The notes under the pieces are model-generated. The model was not told the DNA's origin. It searched no databases and saw nothing but the letters and a program-made list of their open reading frames with translations. A stretch of 64,000 bases of DNA from JBBRHQ01 sp963840235. Lineage in GTDB: Bacteria > Actinomycetota > Thermoleophilia > Solirubrobacterales > 70-9. How positions within the stretch are numbered: the stretch's first letter is position 1; every line of letters starts with the position of its first letter. The DNA lies in contig CAWIYC010000001.1 in NCBI GenBank assembly GCA_963840235.1, positions 372,001-436,000 on the forward strand, given 5' to 3'. Position numbers and translations under genes: made by a program. Positions 30,112-38,000 of this stretch are shown here, one piece after another.

Positions 30112-30872
30112 GCGAGACCGAGCTCAGCGTCATCTGCAAGAACTGCGGCTCCGAGGTCAGCCCGTACGTCACCGAGTGCCCCTACTGCGGCGCCCGCCTG
30201 CGCAAGCGTGCGCCGAAGCTGGAGCGTCGCGGCGACGGCTTCGAGGCGAAGCCGGCCAAGCGCGAGCGGCGGCGGCCCCGCCTTCGCCGCAAGCTGGCCG
30301 CCCTCGACGCGACCCGACCCTACGCCACCTTCGCCGTGATCGGCGCCTCGGTCGGGATGACGCTGGTGCAGCGCGCCCTTGACAAGCCGCTCGCCGATTT
30401 CGGCGCGATCAGCGGCCCCGTCGGAGGCGAGCTCTGGCGCTACCTGGTGGCCCCCTTTGCCTACCAGGACATCGGCTACCTGTTCGTCATCGGAGTGATG
30501 GTCGCGATCTTCGGCCCCGGTCTCGAGCGCCGGCTCGGCAGCGTCCCGACGCTGCTGTTGATGCTCGCCTGCGGCTCGCTGGGGATGCTCGCCGCCGACG
30601 GGATCGAGACCGCGCTCGGCGAGATCACGCTTGCCGCCGGCGGCAACGGCCTGGCCCTGGGCGCGCTCGCCGCCTGGTTCGCCCTGCGCCAATCCGAGGC
30701 CCGGGGAGCGATCGACGAGGACTACGATGCCATCGGCGTCGCCGTCGCAGCCGCGGTCCTGCTGGCTTTGCCGATCTTCGAGGACACCGCCAACGTCTTC
30801 GCCGGTCTCGCCGGGGGCGGCGTCGGCGCGCTCGCCGGCCTCGCCGCGGCCAGCCTGCGGCCGGGCGAGTAG
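30108..30872 (+). CDS. zinc-ribbon, rhomboid-like membrane protein lacking catalytic residues
   Basis: A 254-residue protein, GTG 30108, coupled to the HxlR gene. Residues 10-30 form a zinc ribbon with two CxxC pairs (CKNCGSEVSPYVTECPYC). A basic linker follows (AKRERRRPRLRRK), then a six-helix membrane domain with rhomboid-like features (GGELWRYLVAPFAY, FGPGLERRLG). Where active rhomboids have GxSG this has GGNG (AAGGNGLALG), and the final-helix histidine is missing (NVFAGLAGGGVGALAG). It is therefore probably a catalytically dead, iRhom-like protein. Whether the membrane domain is truly rhomboid needs a profile search. Confidence 0.7.
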   Translation: MSETELSVICKNCGSEVSPYVTECPYCGARLRKRAPKLERRGDGFEAKPAKRERRRPRLRRKLAALDATRPYATFAVIGASVGMTLVQRALDKPLADFGAISGPVGGELWRYLVAPFAYQDIGYLFVIGVMVAIFGPGLERRLGSVPTLLLMLACGSLGMLAADGIETALGEITLAAGGNGLALGALAAWFALRQSEARGAIDEDYDAIGVAVAAAVLLALPIFEDTANVFAGLAGGGVGALAGLAAASLRPGE

Positions 30873-30881
30873 TTCGAGCGG

Positions 30882-31538
30882 ATGGGAGAGAAGTTCACTC
30901 CGATGTCGGCGGAGTTGCACCGCTACGCGGTCGCCCACTCGCGCCAGGACGAGGTGCTGCGCTCCCTGGCGGAGGAGACCGCGGCCCTCGGCGATATCGC
31001 GGTGATGCAGATGGCTCCGGAACAGGGGGCGCTGACGACACTGCTGCTGCGGGCGATCGGAGCCCGCCGCGCGCTCGAGGTCGGGACCTTCACCGGTTAC
31101 GGTTCGATCTCGATCGCCCGCGGCCTTGGCGACGGGGGGCAGCTCGTCACATGCGACATCTCAGAGGAATGGGTGGAGATCGCCGAGCGTCACTTCGAGC
31201 GTGCCGGCGTCGCCGGGCTGATCGATCTGCGGATCGGCCCCGCGATCGAGACGCTGAGGGCCCTCGACGCCTCTGAACCGTTCGATTTCGCCTTCATCGA
31301 CGCCGACAAGACGAGCTATCCCGACTACTACGAGGAGGGCATGCGCCTGCTGCGGCCCGGGGGACTGGTGATGGTGGACAACGTCTTCCGTGCGGGCGAG
31401 GTGATCGAACCCTCCGCCGACGACGAGGGGGTGCGGGCGATCCGCGAGCTCAACGACCGGATCGCAGCCGACCCCAGGGTGGAACCGGTGGCGATGATCG
31501 GTGTCGCCGACGGGATCACCCTGGCGCTGAAGGCCTGA
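30882..31538 (+). CDS. O-methyltransferase, caffeoyl-CoA type
   Basis: A 218-residue class I SAM-dependent O-methyltransferase from ATG 30882. The SAM-binding site is ALEVGTFTGYGSISIARGL (about residues 65-85), with the acidic ribose contact in VTCDISEEW. The divalent-metal site is FAFIDADKTSYPDYYE and MVDNVFRAGEV. The family methylates catechol-like hydroxyls with Mg2+. The substrate is unknown. It follows the pseudo-rhomboid gene by 9 bp, so it may share that transcript. Confidence 0.88.
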   Translation: MGEKFTPMSAELHRYAVAHSRQDEVLRSLAEETAALGDIAVMQMAPEQGALTTLLLRAIGARRALEVGTFTGYGSISIARGLGDGGQLVTCDISEEWVEIAERHFERAGVAGLIDLRIGPAIETLRALDASEPFDFAFIDADKTSYPDYYEEGMRLLRPGGLVMVDNVFRAGEVIEPSADDEGVRAIRELNDRIAADPRVEPVAMIGVADGITLALKA

Positions 31539-31555
31539 GCGGCAAGGCTCGCGGG

Positions 31556-32362
31556 ATGGATAGGCGCGACTGGCTCGAGCTCAACGTGATGGCCCTGGCC
31601 GCCTGGTTCGCCGCCGTCACGGGGAGGTCGCGGGACAGCCGCCTGATCGAGTTCGACGGAGTCGTCGCGGGCGTCAACCCGGCGGTCCCGGGCCGGTCGG
31701 TGTTCAACAGCGTCGCCTACACCGATCCGCGCGCCCTGGAGGCCCACTACACGGAGATCGCCGCCGCCTATTCCGACGCCGGCTGTGCCTGGACCGTGTG
31801 GGTGCGCGAGGACGACACGGCGACCGCGGCGATGCTCGAGCGCGCCGGTCACACGCTCGACGCGCAGCCGCGGGCGATGGGCACCGGGTTGGTGGGGATC
31901 GAGGAGCCTGACCTGGAAGGCATGGACTGGACCCCCGAGGGCGACCTCGAGGATCTGTTCGCCGTCAACGATCGCGCCTACGGCTGGGAAGAGGGGACCT
32001 GGCGTTCCGGTCTGGGGGCGCTCCCGGATCCCTCATACATCTACGTGGCCCGGGTGGACGGTGAGCCCGCCGCCACCGTCCTCACCACCGATCATCCCAG
32101 CTTCGGGGGGACCGAGGACTGCTCCGTCTGGTGCGTTGGCACGCTCGAGGCCGCGCGCGGCAGGGGCCTGGCGACGGCGCTGATGCGCCGGGCGATGTTC
32201 GACGCCCGCGAGCGGGGCTGCGCGACGACGACGCTTCAGGCGACCAAGCTCGGGCGCCCGGTGTATGAGCGCGTCGGCTATGGCGATTTCGGTTCGATCC
32301 AGATGTGGGAGCTGCGCCCACCCGAGCTCTCGGGCCAGGCGCAGCCCAAGCCCGCCGCGTGA
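31556..32362 (+). CDS. GNAT family N-acetyltransferase
   Basis: A 268-residue protein, ATG 31556, with a C-terminal GNAT domain. The acetyl-CoA pyrophosphate loop is ARGRGLATALMRRAMF (about residues 199-214), preceded by the beta strand CVGTLEAARG. The final strand region ATKLGRPVYERVGYGDFG is typical. The N-terminal ~130 residues form a degenerate second GNAT-like half, including CAWTVWVREDDTATAAMLERAG. The acceptor substrate is unknown. It lies in a run of closely spaced genes from the HxlR gene to the methyltransferase at 34.2 kb. Confidence 0.82.
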   Translation: MDRRDWLELNVMALAAWFAAVTGRSRDSRLIEFDGVVAGVNPAVPGRSVFNSVAYTDPRALEAHYTEIAAAYSDAGCAWTVWVREDDTATAAMLERAGHTLDAQPRAMGTGLVGIEEPDLEGMDWTPEGDLEDLFAVNDRAYGWEEGTWRSGLGALPDPSYIYVARVDGEPAATVLTTDHPSFGGTEDCSVWCVGTLEAARGRGLATALMRRAMFDARERGCATTTLQATKLGRPVYERVGYGDFGSIQMWELRPPELSGQAQPKPAA

Positions 32363-32392
32363 GCGGGCCGCGTGCTGGGTAAGGTGGGCCCG

Positions 32393-32725
32393 GTGAAGGG
32401 CTCAATCAGCGACGAGCGGCTCGAGGCGGCGATAGAGCGCCTCGGCGAGAGCGAGCGGTTCGAGGAGGCCGAGCGCATCGTCGGCCGCGCCGCCCCCCAG
32501 CTGCAGCGGGTGCTTGCCTCGGCGCTGGCCGCCGGCGGCTGGTTCGGCGAGTCCCACGAGGCGGCGACGCTGAAGGCCGCGACGGCGCCCGATCCCGACG
32601 AGCGCCTGACCGCGGTCAGGACACTCCTCGCCGAGGAGACCCGGCTGGGGATGATGGTCGGCGTCGCGGTCGGCTGGGCGCTTCACTCCGAGCTTGAGAA
32701 AGTCGAAACCGAAGGAGAAAGCTGA
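32393..32725 (+). CDS. small alpha-helical protein, unknown
   Basis: A 110-residue product. I chose GTG 32393 because AAGGTGG lies 5-10 bases upstream; a GTG at 32372 is also in frame. It is mostly helical, with EAAIERLGESERFEEAERIV and QLQRVLASALAAGGWFGESH, and a C-terminal hydrophobic stretch (LGMMVGVAVGWALH). Its stop precedes the UPF0173 start by 2 bp, so they are co-transcribed. No family recognised. Confidence 0.6.
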   Translation: MKGSISDERLEAAIERLGESERFEEAERIVGRAAPQLQRVLASALAAGGWFGESHEAATLKAATAPDPDERLTAVRTLLAEETRLGMMVGVAVGWALHSELEKVETEGES

Positions 32726-32727
32726 AG

Positions 32728-33438
32728 ATGGAGATCAAGTACCACGGTCACGCCTGCTTCGAGCTGAGCGACGGGGAGGCGAGCCTGCTCGTCGACCCGT
32801 TCCTCTCGCCCAACAACCCGAGCGCGGTGGCGAGCGCCGACGACGTCAACCCGACCCATATCGCGATCACCCACGGCCACGCCGACCACATCGCCGACGC
32901 CGTCCCGGTGGCAACGCGCACCGGGGCCGAATGCGTCGCTGTCGTCGAGGTCGCGAGATGGCTCGCCGGACAGGGAGTCGAGGTCAAGGACCCCAACCTG
33001 GGCGGCACGGTCTCCTACGACTGGGGCTGGATCAAGCTGGTGCCGGCCTGGCACACGAACACCCTGCCGGGCTCGGGCGAGGACCCCTTCAGCCCGGTGA
33101 CAGGCGTTGCGGTGGGCGTTCCCGCCGGCCTCGTCATCAACATCGGCGGAGTCACGGTCTACCACGCCGGCGACACCTGCCTGTTCAGTGACATGAAGCT
33201 GATCGCCGAGCGCAATCCGGTCGACGTCGCCCTCTTGCCGATCGGCGGCCATTACACGATGGACCGCCGCGACGCGGTCGTCGCGGCGGAGTTCGTCGGC
33301 GCCGGGACGGTGATCCCGATGCACTACAACACCTTCCCGCCGATCGAGACCGACGCGGGCGCGTTCAAGTCCGACGTCGAGTCGAAGACCACCTCCAAGG
33401 TCGTCGTCCTCGATCCGGGCGAGAGCCATTCGGCCTGA
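32728..33438 (+). CDS. UPF0173 metallo-beta-lactamase-fold hydrolase
   Basis: A 236-residue metal-dependent hydrolase of the UPF0173 family from ATG 32728. It has the N-terminal KYHGHACFEL, the dimetal motif THGHADHI (about residues 50-57), the further ligand VYHAGDTCLF and the C-terminal IPMHYNTFPPI. The family reaction is not established for most members. It sits 2 bp after the small helical gene and 8 bp before the methyltransferase. Confidence 0.9.
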   Translation: MEIKYHGHACFELSDGEASLLVDPFLSPNNPSAVASADDVNPTHIAITHGHADHIADAVPVATRTGAECVAVVEVARWLAGQGVEVKDPNLGGTVSYDWGWIKLVPAWHTNTLPGSGEDPFSPVTGVAVGVPAGLVINIGGVTVYHAGDTCLFSDMKLIAERNPVDVALLPIGGHYTMDRRDAVVAAEFVGAGTVIPMHYNTFPPIETDAGAFKSDVESKTTSKVVVLDPGESHSA

Positions 33439-33445
33439 TCGCTCC

Positions 33446-34213
33446 GTGGCCGGCGGCGGCGACGCCAACGAGGACTCGGGCCAGAACCGCGTCTACTGGG
33501 ATCTCTCCTCCTCGGAGTACGACCAGCGGGCGGGCGGGTTCATCGCCGACGGCTGGGCCTGGGGGGTGTGGCAGGTCTCCGAGGACGAATTGGGGGTCTT
33601 CGGGGGAGAGGTCGCCGGAGCCGACACGCTCGAGCTGGGCTGCGGCGCGGCCGAGTGGTCGCGGGCGCTGGCCCGTCGCGGCGCCCGGCCGGTTGGTCTC
33701 GACAACTCCCCCGTGCGCCTCGAGCGGGCACGCGAGGAGATGGCGGCGGCCGGACTCGACTTTCCCCTGATCCATGCCCCCGCAGAGGACGTGCCGCTCG
33801 AGGCCTCCTGCTTCGACATTGTCTTCTGCGATTGGGGTGCGACCAACTTCGCCGACCCCTACCTCGTCGTCCCCGAGGTCGCGCGCCTGCTGCGCCCGGG
33901 CGGCCTCTTTGCCTTCAGCGGCGCCACGCCGCTGTCCTGGGTCTGCTGGAACGAAGAGAGTGACGAGACGGACGAGACCCTGCGGCGCGACTACTTCGGC
34001 ATGCACCGCTGGGCGACGCCGGAAGGGGCGATCGAGTTCAACCTCGGCCACGGCGAGTGGATCCGCCTCTTCCGCGGGAACGGACTCAGCGTCGAGGACC
34101 TGATCGAGGTGCGACCGCACGAAGGCGCCGTTTCCCCCTACCGCAGCGAGGCCGAGACGGCCTGGGCGCGACGCTGGCCGATGGAGCAGATCTGGAAGCT
34201 GCGCAAGGCCTGA
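33446..34213 (+). CDS. class I SAM-dependent methyltransferase
   Basis: A 255-residue methyltransferase from GTG 33446. The SAM-binding motif is TLELGCGAAEWSRALARRG (about residues 58-76), followed by GLDNSPVRLERA and the post-I region FDIVFCDWGATNF, with LLRPGGLFAFSG. Small-molecule or cofactor methylation is likely, but the substrate cannot be assigned. Last gene of the 30-34 kb run; a hairpin follows 55 bp downstream. Confidence 0.86.
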   Translation: MAGGGDANEDSGQNRVYWDLSSSEYDQRAGGFIADGWAWGVWQVSEDELGVFGGEVAGADTLELGCGAAEWSRALARRGARPVGLDNSPVRLERAREEMAAAGLDFPLIHAPAEDVPLEASCFDIVFCDWGATNFADPYLVVPEVARLLRPGGLFAFSGATPLSWVCWNEESDETDETLRRDYFGMHRWATPEGAIEFNLGHGEWIRLFRGNGLSVEDLIEVRPHEGAVSPYRSEAETAWARRWPMEQIWKLRKA

Positions 34214-34267
34214 CCGCCGCGCCCTGGCTTGGCGCTTGGAACAGCCCCTGCGAAGCTCTGGCGGACA

Positions 34268-34307
34268 CTGAACGGTTGCACCACCTATGGGTGCTGAAAC
34301 CCTTCAG
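34268..34307. terminator. bulged hairpin between convergent genes
   Basis: Stacked stems CTGAA/TTCAG, GGTT/AACC and GCACC/GGTGC form a 40-nt hairpin with small bulges. It lies between a plus-strand methyltransferase ending at 34213 and a minus-strand gene ending at 34329, the right place for a shared terminator. Its first 12 bases match the start of the hairpin at 49472. Confidence 0.5.
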
Positions 34308-34328
34308 CGAAGCGGCGGCCCTCGGGGC

Positions 34329-36128
34329 TCAGCGCACCACGAACGCAGTGCCATGCCTGCGCCCGGCTATGTGGAGCACGTAGCGACCCTGCTGGAGCCG
34401 CTCGACCTCGGAGAGCTTCAGGCGAGCGTGGCCGTTGCGGGCGTTGAGGACGCCATGGGCGACGGTGCGGCGGTGGCGGGTCAGGCGCCAGCGCAGCCGC
34501 GCGGGCCGGCGATCGACGATCTTCACCTCGCAGACGACCTTGACCCGGTCGACTCCCTGGTTCTTCACCAGGCAGACGACCTGGGCGTCCCGGCCGGCCG
34601 GCCCCCTCGGCCCCCGGGGGCCACGCGGGCCGCTGGGCAGGGGCCCGGCTGTCCCTGAGAGCGCAACGGTCGGGTTGCTCGCAGCGTTGGTGAGTGCGGT
34701 CAGCGTCGCGGCCCGCTCCCCCTTTCTGTGGGGTGCAAAGCGGACCTGGACCGAGCAGCTTCGATCGGGGGCAATCGGAGCGTGGCAGGTGTCGGCGCCG
34801 GTGGTGAAGTCGTCGGGGTTGACGCCGGTGAAGGCGAAGCCGGAGACGACCAGGGGGGCGGAGCCGTTGTTGGTCAGCTGCACCGACTGCGGCGCGCTCA
34901 GCGTCCCACGCGGCACCGGGGTGGGGGAGCCGAAGGCGAGATCGGCGAGGTTGGCATCGGCGGTTGGGGCGTTGAGGAGGACCGAAACGCCGCCATCGTG
35001 TGCGGTCGCCAAGTCCGGCGCACCGTCGCCGTTGAGGTCGCCGATGGCGACCACGCCCGCCCGATGACCACTGGGAGGGGTGATCGCCGCGCCGAAGGAG
35101 CCGTCGCCCTCGCCAGGTAGGACTCGGATGAAGCCGTCAGCCGAGCCCACGAGCTGACCCCCGGCAGCGAGGTCCGGGACGCCGTCGCCGTTGAGGTCGC
35201 CGATGACGACACTGCGGAGCGGGAAGGGATTGTCGAAGTCAAACGGGGTCCGAGGGTCGAATGATCCGTTCCCCTTCCCGAGCAGGACGTTGACATCCGA
35301 CGAGCCGTCATTTGCCGTGACCAGGTCGGGCCTCCCGTCGTTGTTGAGGTCGCCGATCGCGACGGAGAAGGGAAAGCTGCCTGCGGGGAAGCTGGTCGGA
35401 GGGCCAAACGATCCGTCTCCCGCCCCGAGCAGGATGGCGACGTTGCCCGCAAAGCTATTCGCCACTGCCAGGTCGGGCCTCCCGTCGTTGTTGAGGTCGC
35501 CGATCGCGACGGAGAAGGGGGAGAGGTCGCCAGGATTCAAGATCTCGCCGACGGAGAAGCCGGTCGCCGCGCCGAAGGAGCCGCTCCCCGTGCCGAGCAG
35601 GACCGAGGCGTCCTCCGAACCCTGGTTCGCGGTTGCCAAGTCAGGCTTCCCGTCGTTGTTGAAGTCGCCGATCGCAACTGACCGCGGCGCAGCGCCGGCT
35701 TCGTAGCTTGTCGGCGCCCCAAAGGAGCCGTTTCCGCTCCCCAGCAGGACCGAGACACCTCCGCCCCCATCCGCAGTCACTAGATCGAGGTTTCCGTCGC
35801 CGTTGAGATCGCCGACCGCGACCGAGCGTGGAGTGTCGCCTGCCGGGAAACTCGTCGCGCGCCCGAGCGATCCGCTGCCTGCTCCCAGCAGGACCGAGAC
35901 GTCATCGGTGGAGGCGTTCGCCTTGACCAGGTCGGCCCTGCCGTCGCGATTGAAGTCGCCAACCGCGACGGACAACTGGCCGTCGCCGGCCGGAAAGTCT
36001 GCCTCCGGCGCGAAGGTGAGCGCGGCCGAAGCCCCCACGGGCAGCAGCGCCAGGCCGAGGATCCCTAACGCGAGGGAGAGGCAGAGTCGCCTCGCACGCT
36101 TCTGGGGAGAAGGGTGCTGGTCTTGCAT
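34329..36128 (-). CDS. secreted FG-GAP beta-propeller protein with collagen-like tail
   Basis: A 599-residue exported protein from ATG 36128 (an in-frame GTG lies at 36137). A signal peptide (LCLSLALGILGLALLPVGASA) is followed by seven FG-GAP/VCBS repeats of about 50 residues, each with a calcium-loop motif such as GDLNNDGRPDLAVAN, forming an integrin-alpha-like propeller. Next is an Ig-like choice-of-anchor domain (SAPQSVQLTNNGSAPLVVSG), a short collagen-like run (GPRGPRGPRGPAG), then a basic beta-rich C-terminus. It should be extracellular and bind ligands or surfaces. No sortase motif or membrane anchor is seen. It is intact, unlike the related genes at 49.8-52.7 kb. Confidence 0.88.
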   Translation of the reverse strand: MQDQHPSPQKRARRLCLSLALGILGLALLPVGASAALTFAPEADFPAGDGQLSVAVGDFNRDGRADLVKANASTDDVSVLLGAGSGSLGRATSFPAGDTPRSVAVGDLNGDGNLDLVTADGGGGVSVLLGSGNGSFGAPTSYEAGAAPRSVAIGDFNNDGKPDLATANQGSEDASVLLGTGSGSFGAATGFSVGEILNPGDLSPFSVAIGDLNNDGRPDLAVANSFAGNVAILLGAGDGSFGPPTSFPAGSFPFSVAIGDLNNDGRPDLVTANDGSSDVNVLLGKGNGSFDPRTPFDFDNPFPLRSVVIGDLNGDGVPDLAAGGQLVGSADGFIRVLPGEGDGSFGAAITPPSGHRAGVVAIGDLNGDGAPDLATAHDGGVSVLLNAPTADANLADLAFGSPTPVPRGTLSAPQSVQLTNNGSAPLVVSGFAFTGVNPDDFTTGADTCHAPIAPDRSCSVQVRFAPHRKGERAATLTALTNAASNPTVALSGTAGPLPSGPRGPRGPRGPAGRDAQVVCLVKNQGVDRVKVVCEVKIVDRRPARLRWRLTRHRRTVAHGVLNARNGHARLKLSEVERLQQGRYVLHIAGRRHGTAFVVR

Positions 36129-36261
36129 TGCCGTCACTGGTCCCTTAACGGGATCCGCCTCCTCCTGCGGTCGTCAATCGATCAACGACCGGAGCATGCA
36201 CAGCTTTTGCCAGGGCGTGCACAGCCTCACGCCCGCCGGGCCAGATGTCAATGCCGCCGGT

Positions 36262-37773
36262 TCAGCCCTCGAGCGATGCAGCGCCGTCCGAGCCCTCGGA
36301 CGAGGTCGGCGGCGGTGTGATGATCTCGGAGCCGGTCCCCGGGGTATTCGGGGTGCCGATGGTGACTACGGCGGTCTCGCCGCCGGTCCCGGTCCCGGTC
36401 GTGGTGGTCGTCACCGCGGTGCCGGTGGAGCTGCTTGCGCCTGCGTCCGAATCTCCGGTCGTCGCCTCCTCGGCCGGGGCGACCGGGGGGGCCGGGGCCG
36501 TCGTCGAACCGTCGGCGGCGGTCGGGGCGGGGTCGGTCGTCGGCGCGGGCTCGGTGGTGGGAGCGGGCATCGGCTCGGCGGTCGGTACGACGGGCTGCTC
36601 GGCGACGGGCACCGGTGCGACCGGGGCGGCATCGACCGGTGCGGCGACGGTCTTGTGGGCGACGTCGGCCGGGTGCTTGTCGATCATCCGGGCCGGGGCA
36701 AGGGAGGCGGTCGGGGCCGGATCGGGGTTGGTGACGACCTGGTTGCGGACCTCGACAGCGCCGGCGGTGATCACCGCGGCGGTGACGACTCCGGCGACCG
36801 CCTTGACGCCCAGGGCGCTGCCGACGGCGCTGATGCCTCCGGCCGCTCCGCCCGCGGCGGCTCCACCGGCGCCGATCGCGCCGGCCGATCCTGCGGCGCC
36901 GATGCCTGAGCCGGCCCCGGCCGCTCCGCCGCCCGCTGCGCTGCCACCGCCAAAGCCGAGCTTGGCTGCGAGGAAGCCCTTGAGCGCAACCAGCGGCCCC
37001 ACCGGAACCAGCGCCGCCAGCGCCTTCGAGTCACTCCGGATCTGGCTGCGGAAGTCGGCACACTCGTCGCATTCGCGGACATGGCGGCGCACCGGACCGG
37101 AGACCTTGCGCAGGCCCTCGGCGGCCTCGGCGAGCTCGAGACGGACCTCGCCGCAGGTGAGCTGGCGGGCCTGGCTCCCCTCGGCCAGCGAGATCCGCGC
37201 ACGCACCAGCAGCGACTTGACCGAGGGGACCGTGGTCTCCATGGTCTGGGCGATGTCCTCATAAGACATCGCGTCCATCTCGCGCAGCAGAAGGGCAGAG
37301 CGCTGGGTCTCGGGAAGCTTGTTGACGTCGTTGAGGAGCTGGCGGAACTCCTCTCGGTTGTGGGCGCGCTCGTGGGTCGAGGCCGCCTCGACCGCGGGCA
37401 GGCTGTCCATGGTGTCGGTCGCGTCCGGGGTCGGCTTGCGAAGGTGGTTGAGGCAGCGGTTGCGGGCGATCCGGTACAGCCACGGGCGGAGGTTGATCTC
37501 GCGCTCGTCGGCGAGCAGCGCCTTGTAGGCGTTGACGAAGACCTCCTGGAGCACGTCCTCGGCGTCCTCGGTCGAGCCGAGCATCTGCCGGCAGAAGCCC
37601 AGCAGGCGCGCCTGGTAGCGGTCGACGATGTTCTCGAACGCGCCCGGGTTGCCGGAGCGGACGAGCGCGACCAGCCCCTCGTCGCCCTGCAGCTTGAGCA
37701 GCGGCGAACGACGGACGAGAAGTCCGCGTCGACTGGCAGTTGTTAGGGCCGATGCCTCCAAGCAGAATCCCAA
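36262..37773 (-). CDS. ECF sigma factor fused to zinc-finger anti-sigma-like domain and membrane segment
   Basis: A 503-residue single chain. Sigma region 2 (about residues 40-110, with STEDAEDVLQEVFVNAYKAL and LRPWLYRIARNRCLNHLRK) and region 4 (about 146-200, LPETQRSALLLREMDAMSYE) define an ECF sigma factor. A zinc-binding anti-sigma-like element follows (C207, H231-x3-C235-x2-C238, HVRECDEC). Then comes a Gly/Ala-rich linker, a hydrophobic segment near 331-350, and ~150 Pro/Thr/Ala-rich residues likely outside the cell. The start is uncertain: TTG 37773 gives the longest product but has no clear ribosome site. Membrane tethering of a sigma factor through its own C-terminus implies release by proteolysis or conformational change. 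Confidence 0.82.
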   Translation of the reverse strand: MGFCLEASALTTASRRGLLVRRSPLLKLQGDEGLVALVRSGNPGAFENIVDRYQARLLGFCRQMLGSTEDAEDVLQEVFVNAYKALLADEREINLRPWLYRIARNRCLNHLRKPTPDATDTMDSLPAVEAASTHERAHNREEFRQLLNDVNKLPETQRSALLLREMDAMSYEDIAQTMETTVPSVKSLLVRARISLAEGSQARQLTCGEVRLELAEAAEGLRKVSGPVRRHVRECDECADFRSQIRSDSKALAALVPVGPLVALKGFLAAKLGFGGGSAAGGGAAGAGSGIGAAGSAGAIGAGGAAAGGAAGGISAVGSALGVKAVAGVVTAAVITAGAVEVRNQVVTNPDPAPTASLAPARMIDKHPADVAHKTVAAPVDAAPVAPVPVAEQPVVPTAEPMPAPTTEPAPTTDPAPTAADGSTTAPAPPVAPAEEATTGDSDAGASSSTGTAVTTTTTGTGTGGETAVVTIGTPNTPGTGSEIITPPPTSSEGSDGAASLEG

Positions 37774-37877
37774 GAACGCGTGACTGGAAACGCGCTACTG
37801 ACCAAAAGAACACCGTACCACCGGGTTTGTTGCGCGACCAGCCTCGGGCGTGCCCTTGCGCGACTAGCATCGGCCCT

Positions 37878-37965
37878 GCCCGGGTGACGGAATCTGGTCA
37901 GACGTGGCGGCCTTAAAAGCCGCTGTCCCTTCGGGGGCGTGCGGGTTCGAGTCCCGCCCCGGGCA
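37878..37965 (+). tRNA. tRNA-Leu(TAA)
   Basis: An 88-nt class II tRNA. The acceptor GCCCGGG pairs with CCCGGGC, the anticodon arm GCGGC-CTTAAAA-GCCGC gives anticodon TAA, and the long variable arm typical of leucine tRNA is present. The T arm is GCGGG-TTCGAGT-CCCGC, discriminator A, no encoded CCA. Confidence 0.95.
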
Positions 37966-38000
37966 CTTGGCCTGCCGCATCGCGCACTAGTCTTCGCGCG

